Part shown: positions 56,294 through 64,000 of the stretch, one piece after another
Layout of the letters: each line of letters begins with the position of its first letter
Numbering within the stretch: position 1 is the first letter of the stretch
Assembly (NCBI GenBank): GCA_030141605.1
Contig: JAQGDQ010002403.1
Location: forward strand, 1 to 64,000
From: Tubiluchus corallicola
Taxonomy: Eukaryota > Priapulida > Priapulimorpha > Priapulimorphida > Tubiluchidae
Reading direction: 5' to 3'
DNA length: 64,000 nt
Notes under the pieces: model-generated
Database searches by the model: none
Told to the model about the DNA's origin: nothing
Seen by the model: only the letters and a program-made list of their open reading frames with translations
Position numbers and translations under genes: made by a program

Positions 56294-58570
56294 ATGTTTA
56301 TTAGGTTATTCTATATTCTAGTTGTAATGTTAATTTCCATTAGTGTTACTGCTCAAGAAGTAGGTTTAGTGCTAAGTGGTGGTGGTGCAAAAGGCATGGC
56401 ACATATAGGGGTTATCAAAGCTCTTGAAGAGAACAACATCCCTATTGACTATATTGCTGGCACATCCATTGGTGCTGTTGTAGGAGGACTATATGCCATT
56501 GGCTATTCCTTAGAAGAAATGGAAAGCCTATTTAGGTCAGAAGAATTTAATGATTGGATAACTGGAAGTATTTCAGAAAAGCATACTTTCTTTTTCAAAG
56601 GAAGAGATATGGACCCTACTTTATTTTCTATTAAATTCTACAAAAAAGACTCTATCATCCAACCAGAACTACCTACTAGTATTATCTCTACTTCTAGCCT
56701 TGATTTTGCTTTTTTAGAAAAATATCTGGGTGCAAACGCTGTTTCAAATAACAATTTTGATAGTCTCTTCGTACCTTTTAGGTGTGTTGCTACTGATATT
56801 TTTGAAAATAAAACTATTATTTTCAAAAATGGGGAATTGGATAAAGCAATAAGAGCCTCAATGGCTATTCCATTTTTTTTTCCCCCTATAGAAATTAATG
56901 GTCAATTAATGTTCGATGGTGGGATAAAAAATAATTTTCCCGTAGATGTGATGATAAAAGATTTTAACCCTGATTATATTATTGGTAGTGTTGTTGCTGA
57001 AGATTTAAAAAAGCCAGATATAGATGATATGAGCTCCCAAATAATGAACTTAATTATGAATAGGACAGAATACTCTGTCCCACAAGACAAGGGTATTACT
57101 ATAAGAACTAAATTTTCTGGCATAAACATATTGGAATTTCATAAAGTAGATATTATAAAAGATATTGGCTATGCAGAAGCTATGTGTCGGATGGAAGAAA
57201 TAAAGGACAATGTCTCTAAACGTATTTCTATAGAAGAAAAACAAAAAGAAAGAGAAATGTTCAAATCAAAATATCCAGCACCTGTATTCTCCAAAGTAAA
57301 AGTGACTGGGGTTTCTAAAAATTGGGAAAAACAAATAAAAAACAACCTCACAAAAAAGGACAAAGATTTTAGAATAGAAAAAGCAAAACAAGAGTATTTT
57401 AGACTTGTCTCAGACAAGCATATAAAATCTATCTATACAGAAGTAAGTTTCGACACAACAGACAACAAGTATAATTTAAATTTAAATATCAAGAAAGATG
57501 CCCCCTTGGAGCTGAAAATAGGTGGAAATATTTCTACCTCTTTAAACAATCAAGGCTTCGTGGGTATCAATTACAACACTTATAGAACTGTTATTTCCTG
57601 TTTTAACCTTAATGCCAATTTTGGTAGATTATACAATAGCCTATATCTTGGAAATAGCTCTTTCCTTTCCTTAAATAATATGCCATTAGCTATTAATGTA
57701 TATGTGTTAAAGGATAAGTACAATTATTTTTTGAATTCTGCTGAAATTTTTAATTTTGATGAAAGACCTCCTTACTATGTAAATAGCTCTACTACTGCAA
57801 ATATATCTTTCCGCACTCCTATTTTCATTAATAGTATTTTCGAACTTGGAGGTAAGTATATTCTTGCAGAATATGAATATTTTCTCAATAGTTTTTCTAT
57901 AGCAAACGATATACCAGATAACACAAATTTTGATCATTCAATCTTTTTTGCCAAAATAGAAAGAAGCACCTTGAACAAAAAACAATACTCTACAAAAGGC
58001 TCCTATCAAAATATAACCATAGAGCATATAAGAGGAACAGAAAACTATATACCTGGAACACAATCAAACAATATGGCAACTCTGAACAAACACCATCAAT
58101 GGTTTAATTTAACTGCATCTATAGATAAATACTCCAAAATAACAAAAAAGATATCCTTAGGATTCTCAGGAGAGTTTGTTGTTTCAAATCAACCAGAGTT
58201 TTCCAACAATACATCGAACCTTATTGTCTCACCTGCATTTAAACCCACAATACATAGCAAAACACTCTTTTTAGAGGATCTCCGTTCCACTGGATATTTG
58301 GGTGGAAGTTTAAAATTCATTTACAATATTAGAAATAACTTGCACCTTAGAGCAGAGGGACACTTTTTCCTTCCTTATAAAGAATTAACAGACAACACTG
58401 ATTGGAACAGCCTAACTTTTAAAGACATACTTCTTAGCAATAACTATATATTCAATACAGAGTTGGTGTATTATACATTTCTTGGTCCTGCAAGCATTGG
58501 TCTTCACTATTATAATAGGAGTACACAGAACACATTTCTCGTATTTAATTTTGGGTTTCTCCTACCTTAA
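56294..58570 (+). CDS. Patatin-like phospholipase with C-terminal beta-barrel (PlpD-type)
   Basis: 758 residues with a signal peptide (about 1-20). The patatin domain (22-310) has the oxyanion loop SGGGAKGMAHIG, catalytic Ser58 in GTSIG and catalytic Asp208 in FDGG. A POTRA-like linker (about 315-405, VFSKVKVTGVSKNWEKQIK) leads to a predicted 16-strand BamA-type outer-membrane barrel ending in an aromatic (FLVFNFGFLLP). The layout is that of type Vd autotransporters, which present a lipid hydrolase at the outer membrane. The substrate is unknown. A TACATTTG box lies at 56267-56274. Confidence 0.9.
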   Translation: MFIRLFYILVVMLISISVTAQEVGLVLSGGGAKGMAHIGVIKALEENNIPIDYIAGTSIGAVVGGLYAIGYSLEEMESLFRSEEFNDWITGSISEKHTFFFKGRDMDPTLFSIKFYKKDSIIQPELPTSIISTSSLDFAFLEKYLGANAVSNNNFDSLFVPFRCVATDIFENKTIIFKNGELDKAIRASMAIPFFFPPIEINGQLMFDGGIKNNFPVDVMIKDFNPDYIIGSVVAEDLKKPDIDDMSSQIMNLIMNRTEYSVPQDKGITIRTKFSGINILEFHKVDIIKDIGYAEAMCRMEEIKDNVSKRISIEEKQKEREMFKSKYPAPVFSKVKVTGVSKNWEKQIKNNLTKKDKDFRIEKAKQEYFRLVSDKHIKSIYTEVSFDTTDNKYNLNLNIKKDAPLELKIGGNISTSLNNQGFVGINYNTYRTVISCFNLNANFGRLYNSLYLGNSSFLSLNNMPLAINVYVLKDKYNYFLNSAEIFNFDERPPYYVNSSTTANISFRTPIFINSIFELGGKYILAEYEYFLNSFSIANDIPDNTNFDHSIFFAKIERSTLNKKQYSTKGSYQNITIEHIRGTENYIPGTQSNNMATLNKHHQWFNLTASIDKYSKITKKISLGFSGEFVVSNQPEFSNNTSNLIVSPAFKPTIHSKTLFLEDLRSTGYLGGSLKFIYNIRNNLHLRAEGHFFLPYKELTDNTDWNSLTFKDILLSNNYIFNTELVYYTFLGPASIGLHYYNRSTQNTFLVFNFGFLLP

Positions 58571-58771
58571 AAGAGTTTCTTCCTCTTCTTGCATGACACC
58601 TTTTTTTGCTACAGACATTATTCTTCCCATAACACTATCAGAAGGTTCAAACTCCAATAAATCTTTTAACGGAATTGAAAACTCTGCAGAGTTTAAAGTT
58701 TCTTCGCTTTCCTTAACAATAGAAACATTAGGTTTTTTAATACCAAATAGCTCTTTTATCATATCTTCCAT
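58562..58771 (-). CDS. Small soluble protein downstream of the ECF sigma factor
   Basis: 69 residues, acidic, without signal peptide or membrane span (MEDMIKELFGIKKPNVSIV ... ). It starts 20 bases after the sigma-factor stop, in the same direction, so it is probably co-transcribed. Its last 9 bases overlap the end of the convergent patatin gene. I recognise no family. Position suggests a sigma modulator, but it lacks the usual anti-sigma membrane anchor. An overlapping plus-strand frame (58482-58778) is a shadow. Confidence 0.55.
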   Translation of the reverse strand: MEDMIKELFGIKKPNVSIVKESEETLNSAEFSIPLKDLLEFEPSDSVMGRIMSVAKKGVMQEEEETLLR

Positions 58772-58791
58772 AGATTAATTTTTTAACTATG

Positions 58792-59394
58792 TTAATTAAT
58801 TTTTAAAATAAGTTTATTTTTTTCTATCATTTGCCTTAAATTTATCAAAGCATATCTCATTCTTCCTAGTGCTGTATTAATGCTCACCCCTGTATCTTCA
58901 GCTATTTCTTTAAAACTCATATTAGCAAAGTGTCTTAAAAAAACAACTTGCTTCTGGTCATCTGGTAGTTTTCCCATTAGCACCCTAATCTCTTTCTTTA
59001 TCTGCTCGCTGACTATTTTATCTTCTATATTTCGCCCTGCTAATTTTATGTTGTTAAAATAGTCAAAATCTTCATAATTATCTTTCGAAAAAACTTTCAA
59101 ATTCTTCTCTTTTCTATAATGATCAACTATCAAATTATGAGCAATACGCATCACCCACGAGCCAAACTTACCATCCTCCGAATACTTACCTTTTTTCAAA
59201 GAATCAACCACCTTAATAAAGGTATCCTGAAAAATATCCTCTGCCAAACTTCTATTCTTCGTAGTAAAATAAATATACGAATAAACCTTACTCTTATAAC
59301 GATTAATTAGCTTTTCTATTGCGTCAAGATCTCCATTAATGTACATTGATATCAACTCATTGTCCGAAATCTCTTGTGGGCTCTTGGTTTTCAA
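58792..59394 (-). CDS. ECF sigma factor, SigP-like
   Basis: 200 residues. Region 2 (about 22-95) has AIEKLINRYKSKVYSYIYF, AEDIFQDTFIKVVDSL and GKFGSWVMRIAHNLIVDHYR. Region 4 (about 130-188) has KLPDDQKQVVFLRHFANMSF and INTALGRMRYALINLR. The AEDIFQDTFIKV and WVMRIAHNLIVDHYRK blocks are those of the widely conserved Bacteroidota sigma factor that includes P. gingivalis SigP, which with PorX/PorY controls type IX secretion genes. Orthology is inferred by eye. A TACATTTG box lies at 59430-59437. It is divergent from uvrA. Confidence 0.92.
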   Translation of the reverse strand: MKTKSPQEISDNELISMYINGDLDAIEKLINRYKSKVYSYIYFTTKNRSLAEDIFQDTFIKVVDSLKKGKYSEDGKFGSWVMRIAHNLIVDHYRKEKNLKVFSKDNYEDFDYFNNIKLAGRNIEDKIVSEQIKKEIRVLMGKLPDDQKQVVFLRHFANMSFKEIAEDTGVSINTALGRMRYALINLRQMIEKNKLILKIN

Positions 59395-59517
59395 AATAAA
59401 TTATTTTTAAAAAAATTAATCCTTTTTAACAAATGTAATAAACTATTTTTTCAATTCCATATTTAATTATTGTAATTTTGTTTTTTTTATATTAAAATTT
59501 GATGAATAACAGCATAT

Positions 59518-62316
59518 ATGCAACGTAACAATAAATATATACAAATAAAGGGAGCTAACATACATAATCTAAAAAATATAAGCTTAGAAATACCAAGAAA
59601 TCAATTAATAGTCATAACAGGTGTTTCTGGATCAGGAAAATCGTCTCTCGCTTTTGATACACTTTATGCTGAAGGACAAAGACGCTATGTAGAAAGTTTA
59701 TCGTCCTACGCCCGTCAATTTCTTAAAAGGATACACAAGCCCGAAGTAGAATACATAAAAGGAATACCACCAGCCATAGCCATAGAGCAAAAAGTAAACA
59801 CTCGAAACCCACGCTCAACAGTAGGAACTTCTACTGAAATATATGACTATATAAAATTGCTATATACACGAATAGGAAAAACTATTTCACCCATCAGTGG
59901 AAAAGAAGTAAAACGACACTACACCAAAGACATCTTAAAACACATACTATCTCAACCTGAAAACACCAAAATACTTATACAAAGTCCCATAGAAACAAAG
60001 CCTGACACAAATCCTATACGGTACTTGCAATCCTTACAACAACAAGGTTTCAAAAGAGTAAGCACAAACAACACCATACATAAGATACAAGACATTATTA
60101 CACAAAAAGACAGTTCAATAGATTTGCAAGAAACAAGACTTGTTATTGACCGTATCATTGTAAAATATAACGACGAAGACCTGCAAAGCCGAATGGCAGA
60201 CTCTATACAAACAGCTCTGTATGAGGGATATGGGAAATGCCTTATTACAAATTTAGATACCAATACCACAGATGTATTCTCCAACAGATTTGAAGCAGAT
60301 GGAATCACTTTCCAAGAACCTAATGAACATATCTTTTCATTTAACAACCCCATAGGAGCTTGCCCTAAATGTGAAGGATATGGAAAAACCATTGGTATAG
60401 ATGAAGACCTTGTTGTGCCTGACAAAAATCTATCCATCTACAACAATGCTATTATCTGCTGGAAGGGAGAAAAGATGAGTCAATGGAAGGAGCAGCTAAT
60501 CAACAATTCTCATAAGTTCAACTTCCCTATACACAAGCCTTATTACGAACTCACCTCCGAACAAAAGCAATTAGTATGGGAAGGCAATCAATATTTTGAA
60601 GGCTTAAATACTTTCTTCCAAATACTAGAAGAAAACCAATATAAAATACAATACCGTGTAATGTTGGCTCGCTTTAGAGGAAAAACTATTTGTCCTTTAT
60701 GCAAAGGTGCTAGACTCAAAAAAGAATCCACCTATATTAAGATAAATAACAAATCCATAACAGAATTAGTAGAATTACCTGCGGTAGAAATTCTTGAGTT
60801 TTTTAAAAACCTAAAACTAACACCTTATGAGCAAGAAATAAGTAAACGACTCCTCAAAGAGATTATCAACCGATTGTTATTTCTTGTAGATGTGGGACTA
60901 AGTTACCTTACTCTCAACCGCCTCTCCTCCACTCTATCTGGTGGAGAATCACAACGTATAAACCTTGCTACTTCACTTGGAAGTTCGCTTGTAGGTTCAT
61001 TGTATATACTAGATGAACCCAGTATTGGCTTGCACTCTAAGGACACACAGCGTCTTATCAAAATTTTACGACAGTTGAAACAACTGGGTAACACCGTGAT
61101 AGTGGTAGAACACGATGAAGATATAATACAAGCTGCCGACTACATTATAGACATAGGCCCTTTAGCAGGAACACTTGGCGGAGAGATAACCTACAATGGC
61201 ACAATAAACGACCTATTAAAAAACACTAAGCCTACCAACCTCACTGCCAAATACCTCAATGGAATAGAAAAGATACCCATACCTACCCAAAGAAGAAAAT
61301 GGAGTAACTACATAAAAATACTTGGAGCAAGAGAAAATAATCTTAAAGGGTTCGACGTAAAATTTCCTCTTAATATTATTACAACTATTACAGGTGTCAG
61401 TGGGTCAGGGAAATCATCACTTATTAAGAAGATATTATACCCTGCCCTTAAAATACACCTTGGAGAATATGCTGGAAAGACTGGCTCGCACTCTCATCTA
61501 CAAGGCGATCTTAAACTCATTCACAATATAGAATTCATAGACCAAAACCCCATAGGCAAATCATCACGATCTAATCCAGCTACTTATCTCAAAGTCTACG
61601 ATGAAATACGTGCCTTATTTGCAAGTCAAAAAATAGCCACTAAATACAATTTAAAGCCTTCACACTTCTCTTACAATGTAGAAGGAGGAAGATGTGAAGA
61701 GTGTGAAGGGGAAGGTATCATTAAAGTAGAAATGCAATTTATGGCTGACATTTACATAGATTGTGAAACCTGTAAAGGCAAAAGATTCAAAGACAATGTA
61801 TTAGAGGTAACCTATCAAGGTAAAAATATTTATGATATATTAGAACTCACCGTAAAAGAAGCCATAGAGTTCTTCTCTGATAAAGAAGGCAAAATAGAAA
61901 AAAGAATCACTCAAAAACTAAAGCCTTTAGCTGACGTAGGTTTAGAATACGTAAAACTTGGACAGGCTTCCTCCACCCTTAGTGGGGGAGAAAACCAAAG
62001 AGTAAAACTTGCCTACTACCTTAGCAAGGTAAAAACTGAGCCTATGCTTTTTATATTTGACGAGCCAACCACAGGCTTACATTTTCACGATATACGAAAG
62101 CTACTCAATTCCTTCAACAAACTTATAGACAAAGGACACACCATTATTATCATAGAGCACAACTTAGAAGTTATAAAGTCCTCTGACTGGATTATAGACC
62201 TTGGATTACAAGGTGGAAATGCAGGAGGTCATAAAGTTTTCGAAGGAACACCCGAAGAAGCTGTACATTTCAGCGAAGCCTCTGTAAGTGAATTTCTAAA
62301 AGAAAAAACCGGATAA
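59518..62316 (+). CDS. uvrA: Excinuclease ABC subunit A
   Basis: A 932-residue damage sensor of nucleotide excision repair with two ABC ATPase modules. Walker A motifs are GVSGSGKSSLAFD (about 35-47) and GVSGSGKSSLIKK in the second half. ABC signatures are TLSGGESQRINLA and TLSGGENQRVKLA. Zinc-binding CPKCEGYG and CPLCKGAR, and later CEECEGEG with CETCKGKRF, are complete. A TAATTTTG box lies at 59473-59480, 37 bases before the ATG. Nothing unusual. Confidence 0.97.
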   Translation: MQRNNKYIQIKGANIHNLKNISLEIPRNQLIVITGVSGSGKSSLAFDTLYAEGQRRYVESLSSYARQFLKRIHKPEVEYIKGIPPAIAIEQKVNTRNPRSTVGTSTEIYDYIKLLYTRIGKTISPISGKEVKRHYTKDILKHILSQPENTKILIQSPIETKPDTNPIRYLQSLQQQGFKRVSTNNTIHKIQDIITQKDSSIDLQETRLVIDRIIVKYNDEDLQSRMADSIQTALYEGYGKCLITNLDTNTTDVFSNRFEADGITFQEPNEHIFSFNNPIGACPKCEGYGKTIGIDEDLVVPDKNLSIYNNAIICWKGEKMSQWKEQLINNSHKFNFPIHKPYYELTSEQKQLVWEGNQYFEGLNTFFQILEENQYKIQYRVMLARFRGKTICPLCKGARLKKESTYIKINNKSITELVELPAVEILEFFKNLKLTPYEQEISKRLLKEIINRLLFLVDVGLSYLTLNRLSSTLSGGESQRINLATSLGSSLVGSLYILDEPSIGLHSKDTQRLIKILRQLKQLGNTVIVVEHDEDIIQAADYIIDIGPLAGTLGGEITYNGTINDLLKNTKPTNLTAKYLNGIEKIPIPTQRRKWSNYIKILGARENNLKGFDVKFPLNIITTITGVSGSGKSSLIKKILYPALKIHLGEYAGKTGSHSHLQGDLKLIHNIEFIDQNPIGKSSRSNPATYLKVYDEIRALFASQKIATKYNLKPSHFSYNVEGGRCEECEGEGIIKVEMQFMADIYIDCETCKGKRFKDNVLEVTYQGKNIYDILELTVKEAIEFFSDKEGKIEKRITQKLKPLADVGLEYVKLGQASSTLSGGENQRVKLAYYLSKVKTEPMLFIFDEPTTGLHFHDIRKLLNSFNKLIDKGHTIIIIEHNLEVIKSSDWIIDLGLQGGNAGGHKVFEGTPEEAVHFSEASVSEFLKEKTG

Positions 62317-62388
62317 TTAAAAACTAAGATTAAACTACAAAGTTATTGTTAATTTTTTCTCTTCTTTTAACAAAGCTTTTTTATCCTT

Positions 62389-62991
62389 TCATTTCTTATA
62401 CTTCACAGTACAACCTATGGCCTTGGTAGTTTTGGGGCTTATCTCTTTATTTGCTAAGAGCGAGGTCATAGCATTTTCTAAGTATTTTTCAGTTACAGCA
62501 CTTTCATCTCGCGGGTTATTATCTATGGCACCTATGTATTTTACCACAAGATTGTCTTTTTCTCTTTTCAACAAATATACGTGAGGAGTTCTTGTGGCTC
62601 CATATTGTTTCACTACCTTTTGACCATCGTCAAACAAATAAGGAAAGGTAAAACCTTTCTCTTTTGCTTTTACCTGCATTTTGTCGTAAGAGTCTTCGGG
62701 TTGTGCTTCAGGGTCATTGGGATTGATAGTAATAACAGGATACCCCTGTGGCTTATACTCTTTATCAAGAGCAATAATGCGGTCTTCACTTGCTACGACA
62801 TAAGGACAACGGTTGCAAGTAAATATCACTATAAAGCCTTTAGCGTTCTTATAGTCAGCAAGTGAAACAAATTTACCATCTACATTTTTTAATTTAAAAT
62901 CAGTGGCTTTATCTCCTACTGAATATCCTCCCGCTTGCACATTAAAGATCAAGACAGTGTTAATAAATAGTGTTATAATTAATTTTTTCAT
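62389..62991 (-). CDS. Exported thioredoxin-family / peroxiredoxin-like protein
   Basis: 200 residues with a signal peptide (MKKLIITLFINTVLIFNVQA). The fold is AhpC/TSA-like: VGDKATDFKLKNVDGKFVSL, then the redox CNRC in VIFTCNRCPYV (about 55-58) and the cis-proline in GATRTPHVYLL. It probably works as a periplasmic thiol-disulfide or peroxide enzyme, but no dedicated partner is nearby. It is a typical member of the 'thioredoxin family protein' set found in Bacteroidota. It converges on uvrA with a 72-base gap without features. Confidence 0.88.
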   Translation of the reverse strand: MKKLIITLFINTVLIFNVQAGGYSVGDKATDFKLKNVDGKFVSLADYKNAKGFIVIFTCNRCPYVVASEDRIIALDKEYKPQGYPVITINPNDPEAQPEDSYDKMQVKAKEKGFTFPYLFDDGQKVVKQYGATRTPHVYLLKREKDNLVVKYIGAIDNNPRDESAVTEKYLENAMTSLLANKEISPKTTKAIGCTVKYKK

Positions 62992-63070
62992 AGTTCCCAG
63001 ATTTTTAAAATACTAAAAATAAGTTTGATTATAATTATTATCAATAAAGTTATATTTCTTTCCTATGTTA

Positions 63071-64000
63071 CTATTTTTCAGATGTGTTAAATGGCATTAA
63101 AGTAAAACCATATTCGTAAGTGTTGTCTAATAGTTTATACTTATTATGAGTATGTGCCCCCCAACTGTCATCGCCTCCTACTCCCATTTGTTTATAATTT
63201 ATATTTATAGACACTAAATCACGAGGTTTTACATCTGTGGTATGTCTATTTTTCACAATATCTCCTTTTTGGTGTCTTCCATCAGTACGTTCTAAGGACT
63301 CAAAATCCTCCATTATATTATGATGCACACTTATTTCAAACAAAGGATCTCCCTCTATTAGTAAGCCTACTCCTTCATTATTGGTAAGAGTAGCCCAACG
63401 GACATCTGTTTTATTACCGTTTTCCTGTGGACGAATGTATGCCCAATACTGTTCAGCTACTTTTCCAGAATACACATCTATTCTAGCACCGGTTTTTCTA
63501 TCCCAATAATTTTCGTGAGGTCCTCGTCCGAACCATTTAAAATTGTCAAATTCCCGTGCCAAATGCATATTCATACCTACAAGAGGAAGTTCTGGAAGGC
63601 TACTTTGCTGCTTGTCAAACTTATTATGAACTTTTATTTCTCCATTTCCAAGTATAGTATATATAGACGTGTAAGTAGCTACAGCATCCTTGTTCTCATT
63701 GGGTAATATAAAATCGAACTGCAAAGTTACTTCCCTATCTTTTATCTTTTTCACATCATAATTTTTTACAATACGTCTTTCGCCTATTCTTCTCCACACT
63801 TTACATCTTTTATGCAGGTCGTTACCAAAGTCATTATCAATAGGTGCTCTCCAAAAATTTGGGATTAACCCTTGTTGTAAAAATTCTTTGTCATTATATT
63901 TCAACGAGGTCATTACTCCCGTTTTAGTGTCAAACTCATAGTAAAAGTCTTCTCCTTTTATATTTATTTTATCATCTGTTTCATTCGTTTCTAATGTTTT
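63071..64000 (-). CDS. Beta-galactosidase (glycoside hydrolase family 2), C-terminal part
   Basis: The frame is open from the right edge to 63071, about 309 residues; an internal ATG at 63913 is not the start, because the preceding codons (FYYEFDTKTGVM) continue the family pattern. The visible region is the LacZ domain 5 (Bgal_small_N): FWRAPIDNDFGN, FKWFGRGPHENYWDRKTGARIDVYSG (positions about 150-175 from the edge), YIRPQENGNKTDVRW and a terminal VGGDDSWGAHTH. The catalytic TIM barrel lies outside the window. Substrate assignment as beta-galactosidase rests on this domain. Confidence 0.9.
   Translation of the reverse strand, partial: KTLETNETDDKINIKGEDFYYEFDTKTGVMTSLKYNDKEFLQQGLIPNFWRAPIDNDFGNDLHKRCKVWRRIGERRIVKNYDVKKIKDREVTLQFDFILPNENKDAVATYTSIYTILGNGEIKVHNKFDKQQSSLPELPLVGMNMHLAREFDNFKWFGRGPHENYWDRKTGARIDVYSGKVAEQYWAYIRPQENGNKTDVRWATLTNNEGVGLLIEGDPLFEISVHHNIMEDFESLERTDGRHQKGDIVKNRHTTDVKPRDLVSININYKQMGVGGDDSWGAHTHNKYKLLDNTYEYGFTLMPFNTSEK

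Noticed and set aside
58482-58778. A 98-codon plus-strand frame over the patatin end and the small sigma-linked gene
   Set aside because: It overlaps the end of the patatin gene in another frame and covers the minus-strand 69-codon gene, which has better position and composition.

Overview
The window is chromosomal DNA from an AT-rich member of the Bacteroidota. Four things point there: a complete type IX secretion / gliding core (porP-gldK-gldL-gldM-gldN), a secreted protein with a gliding-motility-associated C-terminal domain, Bacteroidota-type promoters (TTG, a 19-21 base spacer, then TAnnTTTG) and the absence of clear Shine-Dalgarno sequences. I do not place it below phylum level. I found no rRNA, tRNA, CRISPR array, integrase or intact insertion sequence.

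Layout. 1-4142 (minus): the str/S10 operon rpsL-rpsG-fusA-rpsJ-rplC-rplD, leaving the window inside rplD. 4.3-9.2 kb: a possible 32-residue membrane peptide, gltX, a SanA/DUF218 protein, an aldo/keto reductase and a PLP aminotransferase. 9.3-14.9 kb: a pentapeptide-repeat/coiled-coil/membrane protein, aspS, a SulP transporter and a membrane methyltransferase. 15.0-20.3 kb (minus): yidC, pyrG with a 40-codon upstream frame overlapping its start, and a DEAD-box helicase. 20.5-22.8 kb (plus): a four-gene ECF sigma module behind an ECF-like promoter. 22.8-30.9 kb: miaB, argS, a LytTR response regulator, an unknown exported protein, two tandem FKBP isomerases and manC.

30.9-36.9 kb (minus): the type IX secretion operon. 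37.1-40.8 kb (plus): panC, a frameshifted PagL-like lipid A deacylase pseudogene, panD and radA. 41.0-50.1 kb (minus): a CHU_C-domain secreted protein (a likely client of the secretion system), tadA, mutL, a small membrane protein, a degenerate RadC/JAB protein, purM, bioA and a peptidase S74 chaperone-domain protein. 50.4-51.0 kb: a decayed KilA-N gene, the only trace of mobile-type DNA. 51.1-56.1 kb (minus): sigma-54 activator, lptE, TPR protein, secG, groES, groEL. 56.3-64.0 kb: a patatin/beta-barrel protein, an ECF sigma factor resembling SigP with a small downstream gene, uvrA, a thioredoxin-family protein and the C-terminal part of a LacZ-type beta-galactosidase running off the right edge.

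Functionally this is mostly core genome: translation, envelope assembly (YidC, SecG, LptE, the type IX core, Mip-like FKBPs), DNA repair (UvrA, MutL, RadA) and cofactor synthesis (PanC, PanD, BioA). I see no clear new multi-gene defence or biosynthetic system. The observations most worth following are the pyrG upstream frame, the ECF module with its own candidate promoter, a sigma-54 regulator that appears to be leaderless, the RadC-like protein that lost its metal ligands, the pentapeptide membrane protein and the two decaying genes.
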